The position numbers and the translations under genes are program-made. Under the pieces are notes generated by a model, which made no database searches, was not told the origin of the DNA, and saw nothing but the letters and a program-made list of their open reading frames with translations. A stretch of 64,000 nucleotides of DNA from an uncultured Clostridia bacterium. Its GTDB lineage: Bacteria > Bacillota > Clostridia > Lachnospirales > CAG-274. The DNA lies in NCBI GenBank assembly GCA_947624015.1, contig CANQIA010000004.1:1-64000 (forward strand), written 5' to 3'. Below are positions 8,763 through 17,510 of the stretch, piece by piece. Within the stretch, counting starts at the first letter, position 1. Each line of letters starts with the position of its first letter.

Positions 8763-9071
8763 TTAAAACACCTTTTCAAAGGGCCAGTCGATAATTCCGC
8801 CGAAATCAAAAACATTTTTATAACCCATATTGTCAAGTAATCGGCAAGCGATCGCGCTTCTTCTTCCGCTGCGGCAGTACACAAGCACGGGCATATCCTT
8901 ATCCTTAAGTATCTCCTCTGCTTTTGCCCTTATTTCATCAAGAGGTATAAGCACAGAATTATATATATAGCCTTCTGCCAACTCATCCTCATCTCTTACG
9001 TCAACTATTGCAATATTGGGATCATTATCCATCATCTTTTTTGCTTCAGCCTGATTTATCTTACAACTCAT
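8763..9071 (-). CDS. Single-domain rhodanese-like protein
   Basis: One rhodanese domain, 102 residues. The active-site loop is YCRSGRRS with Cys66, the residue that carries persulfide sulfur. The VDVRDEDEL segment and the C-terminal NVFDFGGIIDWPFE motif are typical of stand-alone rhodanese/GlpE-like proteins. Likely a cytoplasmic sulfur-transfer protein; acceptor unknown. AGGTGA precedes ATG 9071. It is the third gene of the pectinesterase-exoIII-rhodanese unit, 8 bp after exoIII. Nothing in this context points to a specific sulfur pathway. Confidence 0.9.
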   Translation of the reverse strand: MSCKINQAEAKKMMDNDPNIAIVDVRDEDELAEGYIYNSVLIPLDEIRAKAEEILKDKDMPVLVYCRSGRRSAIACRLLDNMGYKNVFDFGGIIDWPFEKVF

Positions 9072-9079
9072 ATGATCAC

Positions 9080-9832
9080 CTACATTATATCAAGCTCCAC
9101 AGGGCAATGGTCTGAACCAACTATCTCCGTGTGTATTTTTGAATCTACAAGTCTGTCCTTAAAGCGGTCGCTGACAATATAATAGTCTATACGCCAACCT
9201 GCATTTTTTTCTCTTGCTCTGAAACGATAGCTCCACCAGCTATATATGCCCTCCGCCTCGGGATAAAAATATCTGAAGCTGTCTGTAAAGCCGCTGTCAA
9301 GAAGCCTTGTCATCATATTTCTTTCTTCATCGGTAAAGCCGGGATTTTTCCTGTTTGTTTTGGGATTTTTAAGATCTATTTCATTATGAGCCACATTAAG
9401 ATCGCCGCATAGTATTACAGGCTTGTTTTTATCCAATGTAATAATATAGGCTCTGAAATCCTCTTCCCACTTCATTCTGTAATCCAAACGAGCCAGCTCA
9501 TTTTGTGAGTTCGGTGTATAGCATGTTACATAGTAAAAATCATTAAATTCGCATGTAATGACTCTACCCTCTTTGTCATGCTCCTCCATACCTATTCCGT
9601 AGGTAACATTTAACGGCTCTTCTTTAGTAAAAACGGCAGTGCCTGAATATCCCTTTTTTTCCGCATAGTTCCAATAACAGTAATAGCCGGGAAGGGGCAG
9701 ATCTATCTGCCCTTCCTGCAGCTTTGTTTCCTGCAACGAAAAAATATCGGCATCTGCTTCATTGAAAAATTCCATAAAATTTTTTCCGATGCAGGCTCTC
9801 AATCCGTTTACATTCCATGATATCAGTTTCAT
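9080..9832 (-). CDS. Exodeoxyribonuclease III / AP endonuclease
   Basis: Base-excision-repair nuclease of the Xth/ExoA family, 250 residues, cytoplasmic. Mg-dependent motifs are present: ISWNVNGLRA (residues 4-13), LQETKL with the metal-binding Glu, GDLNVAH, the family-specific WWSYRFRAREKNAGWRIDY and the catalytic SDHCPVELD at the C-terminus. The start codon overlaps the pectinesterase stop by one base (TAATG), with GAGGTG and AAGG just upstream inside the pectinesterase gene, so translation is probably coupled. Coupling of a DNA repair enzyme to a secreted pectinase is unexpected. Confidence 0.96.
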   Translation of the reverse strand: MKLISWNVNGLRACIGKNFMEFFNEADADIFSLQETKLQEGQIDLPLPGYYCYWNYAEKKGYSGTAVFTKEEPLNVTYGIGMEEHDKEGRVITCEFNDFYYVTCYTPNSQNELARLDYRMKWEEDFRAYIITLDKNKPVILCGDLNVAHNEIDLKNPKTNRKNPGFTDEERNMMTRLLDSGFTDSFRYFYPEAEGIYSWWSYRFRAREKNAGWRIDYYIVSDRFKDRLVDSKIHTEIVGSDHCPVELDIM

Positions 9833-12800
9833 TACCTTATCACCTCGTAAAGCCTGTCAACTGCATATATGCCTATTTCATAGGATATATCTCCCTTTAA
9901 CAGATCATATACGTCTGTCATATCGGTCTTTAAGCCCTCGTATATCAATACGTTTTCAATTACGTTTCTTGCAAAGTCCGCTGTAAGCTTGCCTTCGGGA
10001 TCGAAGTTGTTGTTAATGTCCTTTGCCTGTATAATGCCAATATTCTTGGCAGCCGCAATATATTTTTCATAGGGCTTGCCCTTTGCAACATCGGCAAAAT
10101 TATCATCTGTTGCTTCGCTTTTATTGATAACATCCATTATCATAGATACAAATTCAGCTCTTGTCATTACCGTATTTGCTTCCAGTTTGTCCTTATCGAT
10201 ATAATCCTTTAAAGATGCGGAGGATGAGCCAAGCATGGTAAGTATCTTCTTTGCAACGGTCTCTGCTCCGAATTCACTTAATACCTCCGAAGATATACCG
10301 CCCTTTCTTTCAACGGCATTCAGTACCTTGCTGCCCTCTTCGCCCATGGATGTATACAGAGTTTTTGTAACATCATTGAGATTTACATAGAAATATGATT
10401 TGCTCTTAACTATATCTATAATATTTTGAACATAAGGATTGTCCTCTGCAACGTACTCGTTATTTTTAAAGCTCCTCTTTGCCGGGGGAGTGAGAAGTAT
10501 TACGACAGCCTTTTTCTCCTCGGCAGGCTTTATATAATTATTATAGAGATAATATGCAAATGAATTTACAGCATTTATATCCGATGAGGGATATGAGTAA
10601 TTATAATATTCATTTTCGCTTCCTCTGTCGTCCCCGTCATTGCTGCCAAAGTTTATGATAACATAATCTCCTTCCCTTAATTCATTAAGGTAGCTCTTAT
10701 ATTCTTCGGTATTGGCAAAGCTTTTTGCGGTAGCTCCCTTTACGGCAAGATTTTTGACCGTGACCTTATCTGAAATATACTTTTGTATATGATCGCCATA
10801 GCCACCTGCGTCTATTGCATAATCTCCGCTGTCATCGCCTGCTGCCGATGTTCCGCCAAGTATGAACAGATTGGCATTTTTAAGGGACTGAGTTCTGTCC
10901 ACGGCTATCTCGGACGCCACTATATGGTTGCCCAATGTAAGAGCCGATCCCTTTATGGCATCTGCCATTTTGCCGGCTATAAGGTTAGCGCCGAATTTAT
11001 TGTAATGAGTAAGATCAACGGTACCGTCTTCCTTAATGTTATGGAGACCCTGTGTTGTCAATACGCCGTACTGCTCATAGAGAGCCTTAGTAATATCGAA
11101 CATATCAAGACAGAGTATGCCCTCTTCGTCCGCAAGCTGTTTCACGGCTGTAATATATCCGTCCTTTTCTCCGAAATGAGGCGTTATCTTGCCTTCGCTG
11201 TCAAAGAATATCCTGCACATGGGAGTAAGAAGCACAGGAATAGCCCCTGTTTTCTTTATTGCTTCAACATGCTGACGCATATACCACTTGAAAGTACCGC
11301 TTTCATAGGGATAGAACATTTTGCCATAGGGGTATTCCGTATTCTTATAGCTGTTGTAAAGCTTTTCGGGAGTTTTGGTAAGCGTTGCAGGCATAGAGGG
11401 ATATATTCCGTTTGCATCGGGCTCGCCCAGAACAACGGAATGCTCTAAAAATGCAGCGTCATCTGTTCTCTGGTCGTTTGTGCCGAACTGTATGAACACA
11501 TAATCCCCCGGCTGTACTTCGTCAAGCACTTCCTTTAGTCTTCCCTGGTTAAGATAAGAACGTGCGCTCCTGCCGCCCTCGGCTTTATTTATAAGCTCTA
11601 CGTCGTTGTCAAAATAATTGACAAGATATTCTCCCCAGCCGCCTATGGTGTTGTCGTCCCCATAATATTTTGCTGTGGAATCTCCCATTAAATAAAGCTT
11701 TATCTTATTATCCTTTACCTGATCCAATGTATTGACTATGCTTACGCTGTCAGCCATTACAACATCCTCATCGCCTCCGGCTCTAAGGCATACGGTACCT
11801 GCGCCCAAAGGCTCGTCATCCTCTGCGGTAAGCGTTGCAAATGCCTTTTTTGTACCCTCAATAAAGAAGCTTGTGGATATTTTATTCCCGCTCTTTGAAA
11901 GAGTTACGCTGAAATAAGGATTGTCCTCCCCTGAGTTCTGACAGATATTGCCCTTAAGAGAGGAATCATCCTTTGCAAGCACCGTTTCAACACCGTTTAC
12001 CACTTTGCAAAGATAGAGTATTATGCTCTTTGTATTGCTTCCTCTGCCCAGCTTTACCATATATCCGCTGTCCGTATCTTTATTGTAATTTATATATATA
12101 TTATAGAAGCCTGTGGATGCAAGTCCCTTCTTTTCGGGATTAAATCTGAAACGACCTTCAAATTTAATATTATCCCAGTTGCCCTTATCATATATAAGCG
12201 TGCATGTGCTGTCATCGGGACAACCTGCAGCTATGAAATCATTATAGCCGTTATTAAGCTTATTCCATGGACCCTCAGTGATCCAGCCTTCGGTACCCTT
12301 GTCAAAGCCGTATCTGTAAAGAGGTCCCGCCTCGTCATTTTTAGGACTTACAAACGCTTTGGATGTATATGCCACAGGAGAACCGAATTCGCCATAGGTG
12401 GTTTTGGTTGCGGGAAGTACCTCAAGCATTATCTGATAACCTATATCCTGCTTTGTAGGCTCATAGCTCTGATAAAAATCCCCTACTCCTTCTTTTATCA
12501 TTATTTTATCATTGTCCTTTACGGCATACCACCTTATCTTTGCCGCATCTATGGCATTATCGCTTTCCAGCTTATAGCTGTATTCAGCCTTAAGGGTCTG
12601 ACCTACAAAGGCCTTATCCTCGTTTCCTATACCAATAGAACCTATTTCCGGTATTGATGTCCTGGGCTCGGTTACATTAACAACAGCGTAGGCAGACATA
12701 CCGTTTTCGGCTGTGGCATATACTTTAGTCTGACCTGCTTTGATACCTGTTATATTGCCCTTATCGTCTATCGCTGCGATCTCTTCATCAAGGGATGAAT

Positions 12801-14031
12801 AGACTATTGAGCTTTTGTTCTCCATAGGCAATGCAATAGCCTTAAGCTCATAGCTTTCGCCCTGGGGTACTGATATGTCGTAGCTGTTAAGCGTAACATC
12901 GCATATACCTTCGATCTTTTTTTCATCGGCAGGATCCCAGTTGTCATTTCCCTTCAATACATTATAAGCATTAAAGCTCTTGGCTTGTTCCTCAGTAAGC
13001 ACCTTAACAAAATCCGCTCTTTTGCTCAGATCCAGAACATGACCTGCCTTGTCGGTTGAGCCGTACTCATAGAATCTCATTTTGCTTACCATGGTAGAAT
13101 CGTCCCATGTACTGAATCCATCAGCTTTCATAATATCAGGCAGCATACAATTTATAAATACACTGTTGGAGCCTGAATTTGGGTATGCGGCATCGCACTG
13201 CCACGGTCTGCCAAGGTCAATTTTAGAAGCCATATCCTCGGTATAGCTGTCATCCTCTGTAAGGCGGCAATTATTAAATACATAGCCCACATTAAAAAGC
13301 GTAGTATTGGGGGCAGTATAATGACCACCGTTCTTATAGCTCATAAGCTTAAGCTCACAGTTGTCAAAATATGCTGTGGCGTCGCCGAATATAAAATCCA
13401 CCGTACCTTCTATATAGGAGTTCTTTATATAAACTCTTGCATTATTTGCAGAGCCGTAAACATTCTGACCCTTAGAGGCGCCCTTTAAATAAAGAGTATC
13501 CTGTCTGCCTATCATCTTGCAGTTATCAAGCACAACTTTGTCTGCAAGAGTTTCAAGAGCAACAGCCTGAGTCTGCTTTCTTACATCGTTGTCAGGCTCA
13601 TCTATATTATAGGAATTTACAAATGTAATATTCCTTGCGGTAAATCCCGTTGCCTCTGCATTTACTGTAACAGTGGCTGTCTTGTCTGTACCGAAGTTCC
13701 TGCTTTCGTCAGCATGTCCGTTTGCCTTGTCATAGGTAATGACAGCTTCGGCTTTTCCGTTGTTTACAAGATTGATATAAGGCTTATTTACCGTGACAGC
13801 TTCATTGTAAACTCCGGGAGCGATGTTTATAGTGACACGGCTTTTTGCAGTCGGCGTAGCTTTTATGGAATCAATAGCCGCCTGTATACTTGTAAAATCA
13901 CATTCGCTCGTCTTGCCTACGCTTAATGTAACAGGCGCTGACAGACTGTTATCCGCATATACGCACATACCGCACATTACAAGGGAGCAGGAAAGAACAG
14001 CAGATAGTATTCTCTTGCATTTGATTTTCAT
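9832..14031 (-). CDS. Secreted multidomain pectinesterase / SGNH acetylesterase with SLH-like C-terminus
   Basis: Large extracellular pectin-modifying protein, 1,399 residues. Residue numbers here are from ATG 14031, placed after GGAGGT; an upstream ATG lies in that site. Signal peptide 1-26. A CE8 pectin methylesterase domain (about 33-360) carries the three expected signatures: GRQDTL near 175, GTVDFIFGDA near 209 and LGRPW near 273. A Big_2-like Ig domain (375-455), a second Ig-like region (460-560) and a beta-sandwich, possibly carbohydrate-binding (570-767), follow. An SGNH/CE12-type acetylesterase (777-1035) has GDST, FGTND and DLTHYNKFG. A second, decayed SGNH copy (1053-1270) follows, and the last 115 residues hold about one SLH-like repeat and a remnant. 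Inferred role: removal of methyl and acetyl groups from pectin at the cell surface. Confidence 0.92.
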   Translation of the reverse strand: MKIKCKRILSAVLSCSLVMCGMCVYADNSLSAPVTLSVGKTSECDFTSIQAAIDSIKATPTAKSRVTINIAPGVYNEAVTVNKPYINLVNNGKAEAVITYDKANGHADESRNFGTDKTATVTVNAEATGFTARNITFVNSYNIDEPDNDVRKQTQAVALETLADKVVLDNCKMIGRQDTLYLKGASKGQNVYGSANNARVYIKNSYIEGTVDFIFGDATAYFDNCELKLMSYKNGGHYTAPNTTLFNVGYVFNNCRLTEDDSYTEDMASKIDLGRPWQCDAAYPNSGSNSVFINCMLPDIMKADGFSTWDDSTMVSKMRFYEYGSTDKAGHVLDLSKRADFVKVLTEEQAKSFNAYNVLKGNDNWDPADEKKIEGICDVTLNSYDISVPQGESYELKAIALPMENKSSIVYSSLDEEIAAIDDKGNITGIKAGQTKVYATAENGMSAYAVVNVTEPRTSIPEIGSIGIGNEDKAFVGQTLKAEYSYKLESDNAIDAAKIRWYAVKDNDKIMIKEGVGDFYQSYEPTKQDIGYQIMLEVLPATKTTYGEFGSPVAYTSKAFVSPKNDEAGPLYRYGFDKGTEGWITEGPWNKLNNGYNDFIAAGCPDDSTCTLIYDKGNWDNIKFEGRFRFNPEKKGLASTGFYNIYINYNKDTDSGYMVKLGRGSNTKSIILYLCKVVNGVETVLAKDDSSLKGNICQNSGEDNPYFSVTLSKSGNKISTSFFIEGTKKAFATLTAEDDEPLGAGTVCLRAGGDEDVVMADSVSIVNTLDQVKDNKIKLYLMGDSTAKYYGDDNTIGGWGEYLVNYFDNDVELINKAEGGRSARSYLNQGRLKEVLDEVQPGDYVFIQFGTNDQRTDDAAFLEHSVVLGEPDANGIYPSMPATLTKTPEKLYNSYKNTEYPYGKMFYPYESGTFKWYMRQHVEAIKKTGAIPVLLTPMCRIFFDSEGKITPHFGEKDGYITAVKQLADEEGILCLDMFDITKALYEQYGVLTTQGLHNIKEDGTVDLTHYNKFGANLIAGKMADAIKGSALTLGNHIVASEIAVDRTQSLKNANLFILGGTSAAGDDSGDYAIDAGGYGDHIQKYISDKVTVKNLAVKGATAKSFANTEEYKSYLNELREGDYVIINFGSNDGDDRGSENEYYNYSYPSSDINAVNSFAYYLYNNYIKPAEEKKAVVILLTPPAKRSFKNNEYVAEDNPYVQNIIDIVKSKSYFYVNLNDVTKTLYTSMGEEGSKVLNAVERKGGISSEVLSEFGAETVAKKILTMLGSSSASLKDYIDKDKLEANTVMTRAEFVSMIMDVINKSEATDDNFADVAKGKPYEKYIAAAKNIGIIQAKDINNNFDPEGKLTADFARNVIENVLIYEGLKTDMTDVYDLLKGDISYEIGIYAVDRLYEVIR

Positions 14032-14064
14032 ATAACATACCTCCATAAAAATTTTATTACTTTA

Positions 14065-14093
14065 ATTTTAACATATTATTGAAATAAGTACAA
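14065..14093 (-). promoter_or_regulatory. Predicted promoter of the pectinesterase operon
   Basis: Minus strand TTGTAC (14088-14093), 17-base spacer, TAAAAT (14065-14070), starting right after the terminator that closes the germination operon. No obvious operator palindrome lies in the short leader. Confidence 0.5.
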
Positions 14094-14095
14094 GC

Positions 14096-14124
14096 CAAAA
14101 AAAGAGCCTCTTTAAGAAGCTCCT
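14096..14124 (-). terminator. Terminator after gerA operon and repeat copy B
   Basis: On the minus strand GAGCTTCTT and AAGAGGCTC form a stem (one G-U), followed by seven T. It closes transcripts coming from gerAC through repeat copy B. Confidence 0.65.
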
Positions 14125-14129
14125 TTTCA

Positions 14130-14413
14130 GCGTGTCGATAAGATCGACACGCTTGAAAGAAATGCTTTTTGGCATTTCTTTCAGTTATTTAAAGAAGGAA
14201 CCAGCCGTGTTTTCCGTAATTTAGGCATAAATGCCTAAATTACAGAAAAGTTCCTGTCCTCGGAGGAAATGAATTCCTCCTGCGGATTAAAGTCTGCGAC
14301 CCGGATGCATGGCGAGCAGCATTACGAAGTAATGCGACCAGCGCTTTTTTTTGCAAGCTGTTCTTTATTCTAATTTATGTTTACTGTCAAAATATTGTTT
14401 TTTCGACAGTCTG
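14130..14413 (-). repeat. Dispersed multi-hairpin repeat, copy B (284 bp)
   Basis: Reverse-complement counterpart of 8489-8724, nearly identical over most of its length. It has the same ends (CAGACTGTCGAAAAAAC and GCGTGTCGAT..ATCGACACGC), a perfect CTGTAATTTAGGC-type stem region and GAAAGAAATGC..GCATTTCTTTC. It carries 42 bp absent from copy A, near 14298-14340, which contain their own hairpin GCATTAC..GTAATGC. It lies in the sense orientation, 56 bp past the stop of the truncated gerAC, and is followed by a terminator. With the pectinesterase promoter it accounts for the gene-free stretch 14032-14469. Confidence 0.8.
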
Positions 14414-14469
14414 AAAAAGTGTACTTTGTATTATATCGGTATAATCCGTATAAAGCATAAAAGCAGAGT

Positions 14470-15027
14470 TTATGCCCTGAAAAGTATTTTTTCATTATCG
14501 GCAACAGCCTCGGGTATATTTATGCTCTTGCCGGAATTATAGCTGTCTATAAGAGTATCTATATCTACCTTGGGCTTATCCTTGTAATATTTGTATATAT
14601 AAGCGGAGGATGTCATATCATCGGCTCTTGACGCCAATATATCGCTTACATTTTTGCCTCTTACGACCACAACGTCTCTGCCTATTTCAACATTGTCCCT
14701 TATATAGTTTATAAGGGACTCATAGCTTGTAAAATCGTTGTCTATAATAAGAGCCTTTGTATGTCCCAAATACAGATCCCCTGCCGTTTTTAGATCCATA
14801 TCCTTAAAGGCGGAGTCTATATTGCTGCCCCTACCCTCGTAGAGTATTTCCTCTGTTCCCGTATCCTCTCCTTTGCTGCTCAGCTTGGAAACGCTTGTAT
14901 ATACAACAAAATCATTATTTTCTTCCTCTACCGCCACCGCCATTACAAAATCTCTGTTTTCAAGATCCCTGCCTCCTCCGCAGCCTGTCAGCAAAAGTAT
15001 TAACATAAACCCGAACAGTCTTTTCAT
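14470..15027 (-). CDS. gerAC: Short Ger(x)C-type germination lipoprotein
   Basis: C subunit of a GerA-type nutrient germinant receptor in the spore inner membrane. The N-terminus is a lipoprotein signal (FMLILLLTGCGGG), so Cys16 should be lipidated. The domain after it (DLENRDFVMAVAVEE, LYLGHTKALIID, IGRDVVVVRG) matches the N-terminal domain of Ger(x)C proteins. Family members usually have 350-400 residues; this one stops at 185, so domains 2 and 3 are absent. The stop lies 56 bp before repeat copy B, and nothing resembling the missing half is readable downstream. It overlaps gerAB by 4 bp. It may be a naturally short C protein or a truncated one; function is uncertain. Confidence 0.8.
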   Translation of the reverse strand: MKRLFGFMLILLLTGCGGGRDLENRDFVMAVAVEEENNDFVVYTSVSKLSSKGEDTGTEEILYEGRGSNIDSAFKDMDLKTAGDLYLGHTKALIIDNDFTSYESLINYIRDNVEIGRDVVVVRGKNVSDILASRADDMTSSAYIYKYYKDKPKVDIDTLIDSYNSGKSINIPEAVADNEKILFRA

Positions 15028-16001
15028 TTTTTATTCCTCCTTATATATAAAAGCGGCAGTATAAGCGCAGTCAACATTCCGCCTATTATCTGTAAAAAGC
15101 AATAGTTTTTAATTGTGGCTGAGGGACTTATATGCACATAGGAAAAGGCAAATACAACAGCCATAATAATGAGCATTATATATTTTCTGTCGATAAATAT
15201 TTTCTTTGCAAGAGCATTTGAGGAATAAAAATATACAAAAAGCGTTATAAAACAGCTTATCATCCACAGAGATATAAATATACCCTCCTGCCTTTTGATA
15301 ACGAAACCGGGCAGATCCGCCGTATACATAAGCTCGAAGGAGGGATACATTGTATTGTAGACCCCTGCCATACCCAGCTTGCCTATAATGACCAAGGATA
15401 TGAATGCAAAAAGAATAAATCCTGTGACAGCAGAGCGGAAAAGCTTTATTTTATCTCCCGACAGTTTGTTTTTAAGCAATATTATTATTTCTCCGCTGTT
15501 TATCACAAAGCCGTAGATAGCCGCCTTAAGACCTTCTCCATTGATATTGGGGGTAATATTTTCCCATTTGATATCGGGCAATGACATAATATATATATAC
15601 AGCGTGAAGGCAAGAACGAACCAAAATATGATCTGCCCTATCCTGCCTATGGGCTCTATACCTTTATATCCGCAGTAGCCGCAGAGCAAAGTAATAATAA
15701 ATATGATTTTGTAAAGAGCCATATCTCTTAGCATTATAAAATGGATAGCGTCGGCAAATATTTTTGTAAGCAGCACAGTCATAAGAATATTTTTAATAAA
15801 AAATACTATCTGCCACAGCTTATTTTCATATATGTCTATGTTTGAAAAAATAGCTATGCACATAAGAAATAAGCTGAAAAGAGCTGCGCATAAGGCGGAG
15901 AAAAAAGATGCGCATATTTTCGGCAGCAGCAATATTTCAAAGCCCAATACGGAAAGAATGACTATGCTGTTAAGCTCTTTGGGAGATATTTTATCGTTCA
16001 A
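15024..16001 (-). CDS. gerAB: Spore germination protein, GerB-type permease
   Basis: Integral membrane B subunit of a germinant receptor, related to amino-acid/polyamine transporters, about 325 residues with some ten hydrophobic segments (for example NSIVILSVLGFEILLLP near the N-terminus). It opens with the family-typical ISPKEL segment. The start is uncertain: TTG 16001 has GGAGAG about 8 bases upstream and gives a family-like N-terminus; an upstream GTG at 16022 would add seven residues. Either start overlaps the gerAA end, so translation is coupled. It would sit in the spore inner membrane and recognise germinant with GerAA. Confidence 0.87.
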   Translation of the reverse strand: MNDKISPKELNSIVILSVLGFEILLLPKICASFFSALCAALFSLFLMCIAIFSNIDIYENKLWQIVFFIKNILMTVLLTKIFADAIHFIMLRDMALYKIIFIITLLCGYCGYKGIEPIGRIGQIIFWFVLAFTLYIYIMSLPDIKWENITPNINGEGLKAAIYGFVINSGEIIILLKNKLSGDKIKLFRSAVTGFILFAFISLVIIGKLGMAGVYNTMYPSFELMYTADLPGFVIKRQEGIFISLWMISCFITLFVYFYSSNALAKKIFIDRKYIMLIIMAVVFAFSYVHISPSATIKNYCFLQIIGGMLTALILPLLYIRRNKK

Positions 16002-17466
16002 TATTTTCACTCTCCATTTCACTGTAAAAATGTCTGCTCTCTTTGTTCCTTATAGGGAAACGAAATACGGTATCCTTTAGTATGGTTCTTTTGCCCCTGT
16101 TAGTTCCGCTGAAAGGAGCGGCATAAGGTATACCGAAGCTGTCAAGGGAAGCAATATGCACAAGTACCAGCAAAAGCCCTGCAACGAAGCCTAACAGACC
16201 TGCCATTGCCGATGTGAATATAATAAAGTATTTTATAAGCCTGTAAGCCGAAACAAGAGCGATATTGGGTATTGCAAAACTGCATATGCCCGTAAGGGCT
16301 ATTATAATAACGGCGATAGGGCTTACAAGCCCGGCGTCTACGGCGGCTTGACCAATAATTATACCGCCTACAATGCCAAGTGTACTTCCTATGGAAGCGG
16401 GTATCCTTGTACCCGCCTCTCTCAACGCTTCAAATATAAGCTCCATAACTATTATCTCCACAACAGTGGATATAGGTACCATCTGTCTTGCTCCTGCCAG
16501 TCTCAAAGCCAGCTCGGTAGGTATCATAGACGGATGATACAATGCCACAGCAATATACAAGCCCGGCAGAGAAAAAGCAACAAAGCCTGCCAGATATCTT
16601 ATTATCCTTACAAATGACATTATCTCCCAGCGCTGATAATAATCCTCCGAAGCCTGATAGAAGCTTGCCAATACGGCAGGGAGAAGTATTACGAAGGGAC
16701 TTGTATCCACAACTATGGCTATCCTGCCCTCCATAAGCTCTGCCGCCGTCTTGTCGGGTCTTTCGGTAAGCTGTATCTGAGGGAAAGGCGAATACCTGTT
16801 TTCTTCCAAAAGCTGTTCCAGATATCCGCTGTCATATACCATATCGGTATTAATATTTTCAAGCTTTCTTTTTATATTCTCAACAAGCTCTTTATCTGCA
16901 ATGCCCTCCATATACATAAGCGCAATATCCGTTTGGCTGGTATTTCCAGCCTTGGACTGTATGCACTTTAGTCTTGTATCTCTTATCCTTCGCCTTATAA
17001 GCACCGTATTTATCCTTATGGATTCGGCAAACGCTTCCTGGGGTCCCTGTACGGCTATCTCATTTTCCGGCTTGTCAACACCTCTTTTGGGAAAGCCCTT
17101 TGTGGATATTATAAGTATCTCGTCCCAACCGTCAAGAAGCATAAGGGTATTGCCGCACATTACCTCCAGTATGGCATCGTCTATATCAGTTATATTTTTT
17201 ATATCGGCAGTTGTTACGCCGCCGTTTATATAAGAGCTGTATTTATTGGGATCGCCTCCCGCAGGAGGAGTGAGCCTTATGTTTATAATAAGATTTTTTA
17301 TTACCTCTTCTTCTATAAGGCTCCTGTTTACCATGTCGTCAATATATGTTATATATACTGCCTGCTCCCTTTTTTCGCCTATATAAAACTTTCTTTTTAC
17401 TATATCGCCCCAATCCTTAAATTTATCTTCTATATATTTTATTCTGTTCTCTATATTTTCGGACAT
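15991..17466 (-). CDS. gerAA: Spore germination protein, GerA-type
   Basis: A subunit of a GerA-family germinant receptor, about 491 residues. A long soluble N-terminal half (GDIVKRKFYIGEKREQAVYITYIDDMV and later VQGPQEAFAESIRINTVLIRRRI) is followed by five or six membrane helices after about residue 275. The conserved segments VQGPQEAF and PAGGDPNKY-like loop fit the family. I start at ATG 17466; a GTG at 17478 is inside the ribosome binding site GAGAGGTGA. That site is also the right arm of the hairpin ending the uppP transcript, so initiation may depend on whether that hairpin forms. First gene of gerAA-gerAB-gerAC. Confidence 0.94.
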   Translation of the reverse strand: MSENIENRIKYIEDKFKDWGDIVKRKFYIGEKREQAVYITYIDDMVNRSLIEEEVIKNLIINIRLTPPAGGDPNKYSSYINGGVTTADIKNITDIDDAILEVMCGNTLMLLDGWDEILIISTKGFPKRGVDKPENEIAVQGPQEAFAESIRINTVLIRRRIRDTRLKCIQSKAGNTSQTDIALMYMEGIADKELVENIKRKLENINTDMVYDSGYLEQLLEENRYSPFPQIQLTERPDKTAAELMEGRIAIVVDTSPFVILLPAVLASFYQASEDYYQRWEIMSFVRIIRYLAGFVAFSLPGLYIAVALYHPSMIPTELALRLAGARQMVPISTVVEIIVMELIFEALREAGTRIPASIGSTLGIVGGIIIGQAAVDAGLVSPIAVIIIALTGICSFAIPNIALVSAYRLIKYFIIFTSAMAGLLGFVAGLLLVLVHIASLDSFGIPYAAPFSGTNRGKRTILKDTVFRFPIRNKESRHFYSEMESENIER

Positions 17467-17469
17467 AAA

Positions 17470-17510
17470 AAAAATCACCTCTCTATATTTTTGGTAGAGA
17501 GATGATTTTT
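17470..17510 (-). terminator. uppP terminator hairpin that overlaps the gerAA ribosome binding site
   Basis: On the minus strand AAAAATCATCTCTCTA (17495-17510) pairs over 16 positions with TAGAGAGGTGATTTTT (17470-17485), one pair being G-U, across a 9-nt loop. The T-run at its 3' side ends right at the gerAA ATG. The right arm contains GAGAGGTGA, the gerAA Shine-Dalgarno sequence. It can therefore act as terminator for the upstream operon and as a translational block for gerAA. Confidence 0.65.

Noticed and set aside
14415-14427. AAAAGTGTACTTT shared with the palindrome at 7-20
   Set aside because: A 13-base self-complementary A/T-rich word; two occurrences without further flank similarity are not enough to claim a repeat.
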